Counted from the first letter of the stretch, positions 34,303 to 43,387 are shown. The stretch: DNA of 64,000 nucleotides from Bacteroidaceae bacterium (GCA_017442855.1 JAFSPM010000001.1:1-64000), one strand, 5' to 3'. Notes: generated by a model from the letters alone, not told the origin. Program-made: numbers and translations.

Positions 34303-35562
34303 ATGAAAACAAACAGAAGAAATTTCCTGAAAAGCCTTGGCGGACTGGCCCTGTTTACCATCGTGCCACGTCCTGTGTTGGGCATGGGCTATATGGCTCC
34401 GTCCGACCAACTGACCAAAGGCATCATCGGTGTAGGCGGCATGGGTAGAGGTCACGTCAATTACGGAGGCACCCGTTTGGTAGCCATCTGCGACGTCGAT
34501 CGCAACCACCTCGAGGCAGGCAAGAACCTCGTCAAGGAAAGCATTGCCACCTACCATGATTTTCGCGAGTTGATTTATGACCCCAATGTTGACATTGTTC
34601 ACATCGCCACACCTCCTCACTGGCATGGCCTGATGAGCATCGAGGCAGCCAAGGCCGGTAAGGACATCTGGTGTGAGAAACCAATGACCCGCACTATTGG
34701 CGAAGGCAAGCGTGTGGTAGAAACCGTACAGCAGTTCGGTCGCATGTTCCGTCTGAACACCTGGTTCCGTTTCACCGACCAGTTCTATGGCTTGGGCACT
34801 ACCGTCAAGCCGTTGAAGAAACTGGTACAGAGTGGTTTGCTGGGCTGGCCGTTGAAGGTCACCATCAGCGCTCACACCGGCTTCAACTGGAAGTTCTACT
34901 GGGTGGGCAAGGAAGACCTCGAACCAATGCCTATCCCTGCTGAGCTCGACTACGACATGTGGTTAGGTCCGGCACCCGAGAAGCCTTACAACCCACACCG
35001 TGTTCACCAGACCTTCCGTGGTTACTGGGACTACGATGCCGGTGGTTTGGGCGACATGGGTCAGCACTATATCGACCCTGTACAGTATATCTTAGGCAAG
35101 GACGACACCAGTCCGGTGAAAGTTGAGGTGGATGCTCCTCAGCAGCATCCCGACGCAGTAGGCACTTGGCGTAGCATCACCTATACCTATGCCGACGGCT
35201 GTCAGATCGTACTGTGGGGTGGCGACTATGGCAACCCCGATACGCCATACATCGCTGGTCCGAAGGGCAATGTCTATAAGAACTTCGTCTGCGACATCCC
35301 CGACTGGGAGAAGAAGTTGGCCGAGTATCCAGACCCAGAGCCTCAGGTAACCGACTTCATGGAGAGTGTTCGCACCCGCAAGCCGTTCGCCCTCAACGAG
35401 ACCAAGGGCTTCCGCTCGGCTACCATCGTCAACATGGGTGCCTGTGCTTTGCGCCTGAACCGCACCCTCGAGTTCGACCCCGAGAAGTTGCAGTTCATCA
35501 ATGACGAAGCTGCTAATCGCCTCATCAACCAACCTATGCGTGGTGAATGGCAACTTATATAA
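34303..35562 (+). CDS. Tat-exported Gfo/Idh/MocA family oxidoreductase
   Basis: This 419-residue protein opens with a twin-arginine signal (N-R-R-N-F-L-K-S-L-G-G-L-A-L-F), so it is probably exported folded. The Rossmann domain starts at G-I-I-G-V-G-G-M-G-R-G-H (about 39-50). The family motif E-K-P-M-T-R is near 125-130. The C-terminal alpha/beta domain includes G-D-M-G-Q-H-Y-I-D (about 250). Members act on sugars or inositols with a tightly bound NAD(P); substrate unknown. It has its own promoter and is followed by the DUF1080 protein at 27 bp, a pairing that suggests glycoside processing in the periplasm. Confidence 0.85.
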   Translation: MKTNRRNFLKSLGGLALFTIVPRPVLGMGYMAPSDQLTKGIIGVGGMGRGHVNYGGTRLVAICDVDRNHLEAGKNLVKESIATYHDFRELIYDPNVDIVHIATPPHWHGLMSIEAAKAGKDIWCEKPMTRTIGEGKRVVETVQQFGRMFRLNTWFRFTDQFYGLGTTVKPLKKLVQSGLLGWPLKVTISAHTGFNWKFYWVGKEDLEPMPIPAELDYDMWLGPAPEKPYNPHRVHQTFRGYWDYDAGGLGDMGQHYIDPVQYILGKDDTSPVKVEVDAPQQHPDAVGTWRSITYTYADGCQIVLWGGDYGNPDTPYIAGPKGNVYKNFVCDIPDWEKKLAEYPDPEPQVTDFMESVRTRKPFALNETKGFRSATIVNMGACALRLNRTLEFDPEKLQFINDEAANRLINQPMRGEWQLI

Positions 35563-35589
35563 TGGATAATGAATAATAGAAAATTAGTT

Positions 35590-38500
35590 ATGAAGAAATA
35601 TACGTTATTATTTGTATCCCTCTTGGTTAGCTGCATCATGCTGGCTCAAGGCCCTGCCAACCGCACGGCTAAGACCATTGCGGCAGATGTACTGGCTCAG
35701 ATGCCTGCACAGAACCAAGAGACATTCAACAGCCTGATGAACGACCTGGCCAACAGTGGTGAAGAGGGCATCCTCATCCTCACCCAGATGCTCAAGGCCC
35801 CTGGTCAGGGCAGCAATGCCCAGGTGGAATATGCACTGAGCGGCCTCACCGCCTATGTCAGTGCCCCTGGTCGTGAAGCCCAGCAGGCAGTAGTGTTGTC
35901 AGCCCTCAACAAGGCAGCAGCACAAGCCACCAACACCACCATAAAGGCGTTCCTCGAAAACCAGGCCAGCATGCTGAACCGTCCGTATGCTATGGCAGAA
36001 ACAGTAACCCCAGCCTTAGCCATTGCCCAGCGCAACGCCAAGGCAGCCCTCAAGAGCGGCAAGCAGCAAGACCGCATCAAGGCCATGCTGGAAGTCATGA
36101 GCCAGTTGTCAGCCAACGATGCCCAGAAGACTGCCCTCGCTGCCCTCAAGGATGGCAACAAGGACTATCGCAACGCATTGCTCAGCGCCGTATCCGACAA
36201 GGCCGACAAGGGTTTCTACAACACCCTGGCAAAGACCGTGCTCAAGGCGAAGCCCGATGTGCAGGCCGACATCCTTAACTTCCTCGCTGCCGAAGCCGAC
36301 AAGAGTGCCGACAAGCGCAACCTGGTGAAGAACTCAGAGGCTAAGTGGGACAATCCTACCATGAACATCCTGCACAACTTCGTCAAGACCAGTGGCAACT
36401 ACGATATCGTAGAAGCTGCCGTGACCGCCCTGCGCAATATCGGTGATGCCTCTTCCATCCCTGTCATTGCTTCTCTGCTGAAAAAGTCAGACAGCAAATA
36501 TATCGACCTGGCACAGGCAGCCTTAGCCTCTTTCGGTGGCAAGATCAACAGCGATGTGGCCAAGGTCATCAGCGATGCCTCTCCGGCAGGTAAGATTGCC
36601 GGCATCGAGCTGCTGGCAGGCCGCAAGGCTACCGTCAACCTGGGCACCGTACTGGCACAGACCGACAATGCCGACGCCAACGTCAAGGCAGCTGCCCTCA
36701 ACGCACTGAAAGACCTGGTAAGTCAGCAGGACTTCACCAAGATGTGCGGTTTGCTCGAGGATGCAAGTGCTGACGCTTACCAGCCCCTGCAACAAGCCAT
36801 CTCAGCCACCCTGGCTGGTCAGACCCCCGCACAGCAGGTACAGGCCATCAGTCAGCGCATGAACCAGGCAGGTACGGGCAAGGGCTATCTCTACTACCCC
36901 GTATTGGCAGCTACCGGTGATGCCAAGGCACTGAGCACCATCGTGGCAGGCTTATCTACTGGCACACAGGCATCTCGTGATGCTGCCTTCCAAGCCCTTC
37001 TTACCTGGGCAGGCACCGAAGCAGCTCCTTATCTCTATAACATCGCCAAGCAAGCTACGGGCGATACCTTCGACAAGGCATTAGACCGTTACATCGACCT
37101 GGGTTCATCTGAGAGCCTCACTGGCGAGAACCAGTTGCAGATGCTGCGCCAAGCCATGGAGCTGGCCAAGACCGACAAACAGCGCATCAAGATTCTCGAG
37201 AAGGTAGATAAGACTGGTACCTTCCTGGGCATGATGATGGCAGGTGAATACATCAATACCCCTGCTTTGCAACAAACAGCTGCTACGGCTGTGATGGATA
37301 TCGCTGTGGCTCATCCAGAATACAATGGTGCCAATACCCGTGCCCTGCTGAACAAGGTGGTAGAGGTACTGAGTGGTGGCGATGCCGACTACTTCAAGCA
37401 GAACATCAAGAAATACCTGGAAGAGAACCCAGCCGACGAGAAGGGCTTCGTGAGCATCTTCAACGGCAAGGACCTCACTGGTTGGAAAGGCTTGGTGGAA
37501 GATCCTATCAAGCGTAGCAAGATGAAACCTGCACAGCTCGCCAAGGAGCAGATTAAGGCCGACGAACAAATGCGCAAGGACTGGATTGTAGAAGACGGTT
37601 CGCTGGCATACGTGGGTACAGGCTACGACAACCTCTGCACCGCCAAGCAGTATGGCGACTTCGAGATGCTGGTAGATTGGAAGCTCGATCCTAACGGCAG
37701 AGAGCCCGATGCAGGCATCTACCTCCGTGGTTCGCCACAGGTACAGATCTGGGATACCGCCCGTGTGGATGTAGGTGCCCAGGTAGGCTCTGGCGGCTTG
37801 TATAACAACAAGAAGAACAAGGACATCCCATTGGTAGTGGCCGACAACCCATTGGGCGAATGGAACTCGTTCTACATCAAGATGGTGGGCGACCGTGTAA
37901 CGGTGAAGCTCAACGGCATCTTGGTAGTCGATGACATCATCCTCGAAAACTACTGGGATCGTAACCAGCCTATCTTCCCCATCGAGCAGCTCGAGTTGCA
38001 GGCACATGGCAGCAAGGTATGGTTCCGCAATATCTACGTCAAGGAGCTCAAGCGCACCGAGCCGTTCCAGCTCTCTGAGCAAGAGAAGAAAGAAGGCTTC
38101 AAGGTACTCTTCGACGGTACCAACATGTATCAGTGGACGGGCAACACCGTTGACTATACCATCGAGGACGGCACCATCAGCATGAACCCCAGCAAGGCAT
38201 TTGGCGGCAACCTCTATACCGTTGACGAATATGCCGACTTCATCTACCGCTTCGAGTTCAAGCTCACCCCTGGCGCCAACAACGGCGTAGGCATCCGCAC
38301 CCCTATGGAAGGCGATGCCGCCTATGTAGGCATGGAGATACAGATCCTCGACTGCGAGCATCCTATCTATAGCAACATTACCCCGTTGCAGCACCACGGT
38401 TCGGTCTATGGCATCATCCCCGCCAAGTCCGATCACCACAGTGCTTTCAAGCCGGCAGGCGAGTGGAACGAGGAGGAGATCTACGCCAAGGGTGACTATA

Positions 38501-38679
38501 TCCGTGTCACTGTCAACGGACAAGTCATCAACGAGGGCAATATCCGTGAGGCTACCAAGAACGGTACCGCCGACAAGAAGGAGCACCCGGGCCTCTTCAA
38601 CAAGAAAGGTCACATCGGCTTCCTCGGTCACGGCTCACATGTACAGTTCCGCAATATCCGCATCAAGGAACTGAAGTAA
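35590..38679 (+). CDS. HEAT-repeat protein with two DUF1080 (3-keto-disaccharide hydrolase) domains
   Basis: The product is about 1029 residues, started at MKKYTLLFVSLLVSCIMLAQ (signal peptide); an in-frame ATG 21 bp upstream is less likely. Residues about 20-610 are Ala-rich helical repeats of HEAT type. Two DUF1080 beta-sandwich domains follow. The first (about 620-820) opens F-V-S-I-F-N-G-K-D-L-T-G-W-K-G. The second (about 830-1029) opens F-K-V-L-F-D-G-T-N-M-Y-Q-W. Both contain the family's D-A-G-I-Y-L-R-G or N-N-G-V-G-I-R-T strand. DUF1080 proteins bind or hydrolyse glycosides, some acting on 3-keto sugars made by Gfo/Idh/MocA enzymes, which fits the upstream neighbour. Confidence 0.83.
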   Translation: MKKYTLLFVSLLVSCIMLAQGPANRTAKTIAADVLAQMPAQNQETFNSLMNDLANSGEEGILILTQMLKAPGQGSNAQVEYALSGLTAYVSAPGREAQQAVVLSALNKAAAQATNTTIKAFLENQASMLNRPYAMAETVTPALAIAQRNAKAALKSGKQQDRIKAMLEVMSQLSANDAQKTALAALKDGNKDYRNALLSAVSDKADKGFYNTLAKTVLKAKPDVQADILNFLAAEADKSADKRNLVKNSEAKWDNPTMNILHNFVKTSGNYDIVEAAVTALRNIGDASSIPVIASLLKKSDSKYIDLAQAALASFGGKINSDVAKVISDASPAGKIAGIELLAGRKATVNLGTVLAQTDNADANVKAAALNALKDLVSQQDFTKMCGLLEDASADAYQPLQQAISATLAGQTPAQQVQAISQRMNQAGTGKGYLYYPVLAATGDAKALSTIVAGLSTGTQASRDAAFQALLTWAGTEAAPYLYNIAKQATGDTFDKALDRYIDLGSSESLTGENQLQMLRQAMELAKTDKQRIKILEKVDKTGTFLGMMMAGEYINTPALQQTAATAVMDIAVAHPEYNGANTRALLNKVVEVLSGGDADYFKQNIKKYLEENPADEKGFVSIFNGKDLTGWKGLVEDPIKRSKMKPAQLAKEQIKADEQMRKDWIVEDGSLAYVGTGYDNLCTAKQYGDFEMLVDWKLDPNGREPDAGIYLRGSPQVQIWDTARVDVGAQVGSGGLYNNKKNKDIPLVVADNPLGEWNSFYIKMVGDRVTVKLNGILVVDDIILENYWDRNQPIFPIEQLELQAHGSKVWFRNIYVKELKRTEPFQLSEQEKKEGFKVLFDGTNMYQWTGNTVDYTIEDGTISMNPSKAFGGNLYTVDEYADFIYRFEFKLTPGANNGVGIRTPMEGDAAYVGMEIQILDCEHPIYSNITPLQHHGSVYGIIPAKSDHHSAFKPAGEWNEEEIYAKGDYIRVTVNGQVINEGNIREATKNGTADKKEHPGLFNKKGHIGFLGHGSHVQFRNIRIKELK

Positions 38680-38731
38680 CAAGAGGGCAACCCCTCTGAC
38701 GAGTGGGGCTACACCCCTCGACAAACAACAG

Positions 38732-38767
38732 CAATGGCTGCATCTATCCAGGTGCAGCCATTGTTTT
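38732..38767 (+). terminator. Intrinsic terminator after the DUF1080 gene
   Basis: An 11-bp perfect stem CAATGGCTGCA with its complement at 38753-38763, a 10-base loop, then TTTT. Confidence 0.8.
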
Positions 38768-38858
38768 AGCCTAATGCCTTCTATACTCATAGGGAAAGCT
38801 TGCTATCTCCATGACTAAAGCTTGCTATTACAAAAGGGAAAGCTTGGCACAACTGGCC

Positions 38859-38959
38859 GCAATATCTGCCATCACCCGGCGCAGTATCTGCCATACCCCC
38901 ATAGGAGATACTGCGATGACTCATAGGAGGCTTTGGAACGACCTATAGCAGATACTGCG
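38859..38959. repeat. Short direct and inverted repeats in a gene-free gap
   Basis: The gap 38680-39134 has no gene. Near 38787-38855 the module (A)AAGCTTG(C/G) recurs three times. GCAATATCTGCCAT (38859) and CGCAGTATCTGC (38880-38891) are near copies, and the latter is exactly inverted at 38948-38959 (GCAGATACTGCG); a further partial inverted copy lies at 38904-38916. CATAGG or CATAGA recurs beside them. The pattern looks built by repeated short duplications; no known element is recognised. Confidence 0.6.
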
Positions 38960-39134
38960 ACAACCCATAGAAATGCCTCCTTTGAAAAAGTCTCAAAGAA
39001 GGGCTTTATAACACCTATCTTTTCCTACTAATGAATTAGATTACCATTAGTAAAACTGTTCAATTGCTATATTATGACTTTTGGAAAGTACGATTCTTGT
39101 TGCCGCTGTAAACTTCCCCTTTTTGTACCCTTCC

Positions 39135-40637
39135 CTATTTACCTTCCAAAAGGTTAAAGCATTGCTGAGTGATGTTCCAAAGCTGTTCAGATGAGAGATT
39201 AGCAACCCCTGTTTGTTCAATCAATTTGAAGTTTGGTTTGTTCTTGCTAATCACAAACTTTCGTTCTTTGCCATCAATTTCAGCAAACAAGTGGTAGTTG
39301 CCCTTGTATGTATGTTCAAGATGAATGTTGCTTATGGTATGATCGTTGCAAGAATACACAGGCTTAATGGGGTGATCTTCCCACTCACCCCATTGCCTTA
39401 GATGGTTGATTATTGCAGCCTCAACCCTGCCAATCCATTGCTCACTCACACCATACTTCGTAGCCACACTACGGAATTGCTTCAAGCTGTCAGCCACTTC
39501 ACGAATGATAGTTTCGGGTCGTCGAATGCCATTATCACGAGCAAACTGTATGGCATCTTCGCGAGAAACATTACGTAGCTTGGCCCTAACATATAGACAG
39601 TGATCCTGGTTCGGCAAAAAACCACCATTATCTATGATATAGGTGATATCATAAGCAGGAGCCAGGCGCCAAGAACCATCCTCATGCATGATGAACGAGA
39701 AATTCTTGTTGTGATCATCCGTGTTGTTCGCCAATATATTGAACACCATCCTACGATACACATCTTGACAATCAGTCTCAGGCAGATGAAGCTTGCGACA
39801 AACTGCTATCAGCTGCTCATAGCTGTCGGCCTCAGGACTGATAGCAGCCAATGTCTGCGTAAATATCTTCCTCTCCCCCTCACGGTCAAAGCGCTTGGTG
39901 ATGAAATGATTGTTGCCGTCAACAATATAAATTTCCGATGGCATCATGTTTATACCCACACTTGTAGCCAACTCATAATAGGTCATTTCCAACTCTGCAG
40001 AACTATATTGCGAATTGCCAAACTTCAGCAGATAGTAGTCATAGTCCTTTAAACCGGAGATCTGACCACTGCGGACCTCTCCCGTCTGACGGTTAATGGC
40101 AATAATGGCCTTTGGCTGTCGCCCTCCAGCCGAAGTACCTACTGTCAATAGAGACTGCATCGTGATCGACTCCTCTGGCATAATCTTAGCCTGTTCCCTC
40201 TCCGTGTAGATACGCCCAGCCAGTTCAGCAAGCGACTTTATGTTAATCTCTGTCCTCTTTTGTTCATTTGACTGTTCAGGCTGAAACTCCAAAGCCCCCA
40301 TGCCTCGTTTACCGATGAACGATAGCTTATCCAAAGGTGTAATGTCGGCATTGGACAAGTGGCTCTGCTGTCGCCAAAGTTCAAACAACTGATTACCCCA
40401 AGCATCAGGCAATGAATCGGCCACAAATGCAGGCAACTTCTGGTAAATCTTACCCTCCTCACCCCAAACAGGAGTAAGTTCGTTAGCCTCTTCAATGGGA
40501 GCAACCAAGGGAGCAATGTTCAGTCCTTTTTTGATAAAGTCAGGATTATACATGAAATATGACATCCTACGTCGCTTATCCCATGCCAAACGACCCATCT
40601 CTTCTCCCCAGAGTATTATTTTCAATGAATTAACCAT
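39135..40637 (-). CDS. hipA: HipA-family serine/threonine kinase toxin
   Basis: This 500-residue protein has the HipA layout: an N-terminal subdomain (about 1-120, with D-S-L-P-D-A-W-G), a kinase core with the glycine-rich loop T-V-G-T-S-A-G-G-R-Q-P-K (about 166-177), the catalytic loop N-N-T-D-D-H-N-K-N-F-S-F (about 304-315) and A-P-A-Y-D-I-T-Y (about 326-333), the metal-binding Asp. HipA kinases phosphorylate aminoacyl-tRNA synthetases or other targets and slow growth. The HipB-like antitoxin lies 12 bp upstream. The extra C-terminal 80 residues are longer than in E. coli HipA. All key residues are intact. Confidence 0.9.
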   Translation of the reverse strand: MVNSLKIILWGEEMGRLAWDKRRRMSYFMYNPDFIKKGLNIAPLVAPIEEANELTPVWGEEGKIYQKLPAFVADSLPDAWGNQLFELWRQQSHLSNADITPLDKLSFIGKRGMGALEFQPEQSNEQKRTEINIKSLAELAGRIYTEREQAKIMPEESITMQSLLTVGTSAGGRQPKAIIAINRQTGEVRSGQISGLKDYDYYLLKFGNSQYSSAELEMTYYELATSVGINMMPSEIYIVDGNNHFITKRFDREGERKIFTQTLAAISPEADSYEQLIAVCRKLHLPETDCQDVYRRMVFNILANNTDDHNKNFSFIMHEDGSWRLAPAYDITYIIDNGGFLPNQDHCLYVRAKLRNVSREDAIQFARDNGIRRPETIIREVADSLKQFRSVATKYGVSEQWIGRVEAAIINHLRQWGEWEDHPIKPVYSCNDHTISNIHLEHTYKGNYHLFAEIDGKERKFVISKNKPNFKLIEQTGVANLSSEQLWNITQQCFNLLEGK

Positions 40638-40649
40638 GTTCCACGCTAT

Positions 40650-40958
40650 TTATTTAGTATGTCTTATGCGTTGAGCCTTTTTCTCCTCCTTACGGATAAG
40701 GTAAGGCGATTCTGGTAACTCTGGCAGCAGCTTGTCCAAAGAATTAATCTGCTTAACCACCTTCAGCAACAAGAGGAATGTTGAGAGCGACAAGTTGCGA
40801 GCTGTACCATTCTCAAATTTATGTATGGTTGTCAGTCCTATGCCCGACTGCTCAGCCACTTCCTTTTGAGTCAAATTACAACGCATTCTGTATTCCTTGA
40901 AACGGCTACCAAGCAACCTAACTAGTTCTGGTGTAGAATACACATATAAATCAGCCAT
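40650..40958 (-). CDS. hipB: HipB-like XRE-family antitoxin
   Basis: This 102-residue protein has a helix-turn-helix domain at about 13-75 (L-T-Q-K-E-V-A-E-Q-S-G-I-G-L-T-T-I-H-K-F-E-N-G) and a basic C-terminal tail ending R-I-R-H-T-K. HipB proteins bind the toxin and repress their own operon through palindromes upstream; a candidate lies at 40980-40991. It is transcribed ahead of hipA, the standard order. Confidence 0.9.
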   Translation of the reverse strand: MADLYVYSTPELVRLLGSRFKEYRMRCNLTQKEVAEQSGIGLTTIHKFENGTARNLSLSTFLLLLKVVKQINSLDKLLPELPESPYLIRKEEKKAQRIRHTK

Positions 40959-40979
40959 AACATCCCTGTTTTTTAAATA

Positions 40980-40991
40980 TCAATATATTGA
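40980..40991. promoter_or_regulatory. 12-bp palindrome upstream of hipB, candidate operator
   Basis: TCAATATATTGA is a perfect 12-bp dyad 21 bp before the hipB start codon. Its position fits HipB autorepression. The surrounding gap is very AT-rich. Confidence 0.45.
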
Positions 40992-41109
40992 ATATTATCT
41001 ATCATTTTTAGTATTTACTATCAACAAAATGATATTTACAACTGCAAATATAAGGTACTTTCCGTAATCTACCAAGTTTTCCTTATTTTTTTTTTCACGG
41101 CTATTATCC

Positions 41110-41128
41110 TCTTAAAGGTTTAAGAACT
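41110..41128. repeat. 19-bp direct repeat, left copy
   Basis: TCTTAAAGGTTTAAGAACT, identical to 41727-41745. The core CTTAAAGGTTTAAG is itself a dyad. The two copies bound a 617-bp segment of gene fragments, as attachment sites or a target duplication would. Confidence 0.75.
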
Positions 41129-41208
41129 TAGTTATTCCACTCTTCTTTGATAAGCTGAAACATAAAGTCATCGGGGAAGCGTTTTATGTTATGGTTCCAT
41201 TTGAGCAT
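41128..41208 (-). pseudogene. ORF6N-domain gene fragment
   Basis: This minus-strand stretch encodes 26 residues from an ATG at 41208 to a TAA at 41128. Residues N-I-K-R-F-P-D-D-F-M-F-Q-L-I-K-E-E-W match the core of ORF6N domains, which occur in phage- and mobile-element-derived DNA-binding proteins. The rest of the domain on both sides is missing. The stop abuts the left 19-bp direct repeat. Confidence 0.6.
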
Positions 41209-41323
41209 AGTTTATTGCCATTGGGATAGTCCAAGTATTTGGGTATTTTCTAACAGTATTCCTATAGAAAGTACCTATATCTTTAGGGAATAATATACTT
41301 GTTAATGTTAATACTATAAACCT

Positions 41324-41434
41324 ATGAAAGAAAATAAAGAAAAGCGGGTGTTGCGAGTGGAGCTCGACAACGAAGTAAAGAAAGTCTCTATCACTGGCAC
41401 AAACGGTGAGGAAAAGGTAGATGCCATAAGATAA
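41324..41434 (+). pseudogene. Truncated double-glycine leader peptide gene
   Basis: This stretch encodes 36 residues, with E-K-R-V-L-R-V-E-L-D-N-E-V-K-K-V-S-I-T-G at 6-25, almost identical to the leaders of the peptide genes at 52998-54153. It diverges after E-E-K-V and stops before the acidic GG-cleavage region, so no core peptide is encoded. It is an orphan or decayed member on the opposite strand from the intact cassette. The following bases to 41640 hold another unidentifiable open fragment ending I-P-E-A-L-K and nothing intact. Confidence 0.75.
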
Positions 41435-41667
41435 GCTATCTAATTGAAGACTCTTTTGAATAATTAGAGAAAAAAGAGATGAAAATTTATATGGATTTGC
41501 GCTTCGACCTGTACCCTTCCCTATAAAAAAGGGGAAGTTTACAAGTTGAGCTATAAAAAACTGCATAGGTTGTATGGTGACTGCATGGAGCTGGATCATG
41601 ACAGTTGTTGCTTGGTGAGGATACCGGAAGCGTTGAAATAATGGCAGTCATATAGCCGTTGGCACTT

Positions 41668-41700
41668 AGGAGCCGGGAGGAATCCTGGCTCCTTTATTTA
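41668..41700 (+). terminator. Intrinsic terminator-like hairpin
   Basis: AGGAGCCGGGA pairs with TCCTGGCTCCT (one mismatched pair) around a short loop at 41679-41682, followed by TTATTTAT. It closes the fragment-bearing segment. Confidence 0.7.
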
Positions 41701-41726
41701 TATATGGTGCTACCCCTACTCTATTT

Positions 41727-41745
41727 TCTTAAAGGTTTAAGAACT
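41727..41745. repeat. 19-bp direct repeat, right copy
   Basis: Identical to 41110-41128. It marks the right edge of the scar segment, about 120 bp before rmuC. Confidence 0.75.
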
Positions 41746-41799
41746 GAGGCAAATTGAAAGATTCTTTTCATCTTTGCAGCAGAAATTTAAAAGTTTTCT

Positions 41800-41807
41800 T
41801 ATATTTG
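41800..41807 (+). promoter_or_regulatory. -7 promoter box TATATTTG for rmuC
   Basis: TATATTTG matches TAnnTTTG, 62 bp before the rmuC start. A TTTG at 41773-41776 is 23 bp upstream, slightly beyond the usual spacing. Confidence 0.5.
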
Positions 41808-41869
41808 TCATCATTAATGGCTGACTTGATATTGAGATTGTTGGATATTAATAAATAAGGAATAAAAAT

Positions 41870-43387
41870 ATGGAATTGAATGGAATACTGATAGTATTGG
41901 TGGTGTTGCTGGTGGTGGCTATCATTGGCTTGATAGTGATGGCACATCAGAAGAACCAGATGAAGACGCAACTGGTGGAGGCGAACACTAAGCTTGACTT
42001 TGAGACGAAGCAGAGGGAAAAGGAGAGAGAGGACAGTTTGCAACAGATGCAAGCTGCCAAGGAGGAATGGAACCAGGAACGACTGAGAGCTGAAGAGAAA
42101 AGGAATGAGGAGCGACAAAGGGCTAAGGAAGATTTGCTGGCGCAGATCAGCTCGATGAAAGAGGAGGCTACTCAGCAGAAGACGGAATCGGAGAAGGCAC
42201 TGAAGGACAGATATGAGGCTCAGATAGAGGCGCAAGAGAAGTACTATAAGGATGTGCTGGATGCCCAGCAGAGGAAGTTTGATGAGACCATAGAAAAGAT
42301 GACGGCTCAGCTGAAGTTGGCAACTGACGAGATGCTGAAGGAGCGGCAGAAGGAGTTTGCCGAGTCGAGCAACACTAACCTGGGACAGATTGTGACGCCG
42401 CTGAAGGAGACCATTGAGGAGATGAAGAAGGCGATGAACGAGAACACGAAGAACCAGGCGACATTGACGGGTAGTCTTAGTGAGAACATCAGGAACATGA
42501 TGTTGCAGAGTGAGGCGGCGAGAAAGAGTACGGATGAGCTGACGAGGGTGTTCAAGCATGGGTCGAAGGTGCAGGGCGACTGGGGTGAGACGGTGCTGAA
42601 CGAGTTGCTGGAGGCGCAAGGGCTGACGGAAGGGGTGCACTACAAACTGCAGCCTTACATCAGGGATGCTCAAGGTGAAATCAGTAAGTCGGAAGAGGGT
42701 AGCATGATGCGACCGGATGTGATTTTGCACCTGGATCAGCGTCGTGAGGTGATTATCGACTCGAAGGTGTCGCTCACGGCCTATATAGAATATGTGAATG
42801 CCGAGAATGAGACGGAGCGTGAGAAATGGCTGAAAGCACATGTGGACAGCATCAACAAGCACGTGAAGGAGTTGTCGAACAAGGACTATTCGAAATATAT
42901 CGAGAAGCCTAAGGTGAAGATGGATTATGTGATTATGTTTGTGCCTAACACGGGGGCTCTGCTGACGGCTATGAATGCTCAGCCTGACTTGTGGCGGAGG
43001 GCGATGGAGAAGAATGTGTATATTGCTGACGAGCAGACGCTGTATGCTGCCTTGCGTATCATTAACCTGACGTGGACGCAGATTACTCAGATTCAGAACC
43101 ACGAACAGGTGTATAAGTTGGCGAATGTGATGATTGACAGGGTGGGTCTGTTTATGGATCGCTATCTAGCCATAGGTAGTGCGCTGGATAAAGCCAAGGA
43201 TTTTTATGACAAGGGTATGACGAACCTGAAACCGGAAGGCAAGAGTATTATTCAAACTTGTAACCAGCTGATCAAGCTGGGGGCGAAGCAGAGTAACAAG
43301 AATCCCCTGCCTCAGCTGACTGACATTGATGATATTCCTGCGATAGAAGCTCCAGAAAAGGAAGAGACAGAAGCAGTGGAATCGTAA
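41870..43387 (+). CDS. rmuC: DNA recombination protein RmuC
   Basis: This 505-residue protein has an N-terminal transmembrane helix (about 4-24), a long coiled coil rich in Glu/Lys/Gln (about 30-165) and the RmuC nuclease-like domain (about 200-440). That domain includes S-K-V-Q-G-D-W-G-E-T-V-L-N (about 230) and R-P-D-V-I-L-H-L...V-I-I-D-S-K-V-S-L, the PD-(D/E)xK core. RmuC is linked to limiting rearrangements at inverted repeats. The Glu-rich tail is variable. It is the first gene after the scar segment and is read alone. Confidence 0.93.
   Translation: MELNGILIVLVVLLVVAIIGLIVMAHQKNQMKTQLVEANTKLDFETKQREKEREDSLQQMQAAKEEWNQERLRAEEKRNEERQRAKEDLLAQISSMKEEATQQKTESEKALKDRYEAQIEAQEKYYKDVLDAQQRKFDETIEKMTAQLKLATDEMLKERQKEFAESSNTNLGQIVTPLKETIEEMKKAMNENTKNQATLTGSLSENIRNMMLQSEAARKSTDELTRVFKHGSKVQGDWGETVLNELLEAQGLTEGVHYKLQPYIRDAQGEISKSEEGSMMRPDVILHLDQRREVIIDSKVSLTAYIEYVNAENETEREKWLKAHVDSINKHVKELSNKDYSKYIEKPKVKMDYVIMFVPNTGALLTAMNAQPDLWRRAMEKNVYIADEQTLYAALRIINLTWTQITQIQNHEQVYKLANVMIDRVGLFMDRYLAIGSALDKAKDFYDKGMTNLKPEGKSIIQTCNQLIKLGAKQSNKNPLPQLTDIDDIPAIEAPEKEETEAVES

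Noticed and set aside
37105..38631. 508-codon minus-strand frame opposite the DUF1080 gene
   Set aside because: Antisense shadow of conserved DUF1080 domains, with no start signals.
41189..41599. 136-codon minus-strand frame in the scar island
   Set aside because: It runs antisense through the leader remnant and unrelated fragments. The recognisable minus-strand coding there is the short ORF6N fragment in another frame.
41768..43102. 444-codon minus-strand frame opposite rmuC
   Set aside because: Low-complexity Leu/His/Arg-rich translation, antisense to a clear RmuC protein.
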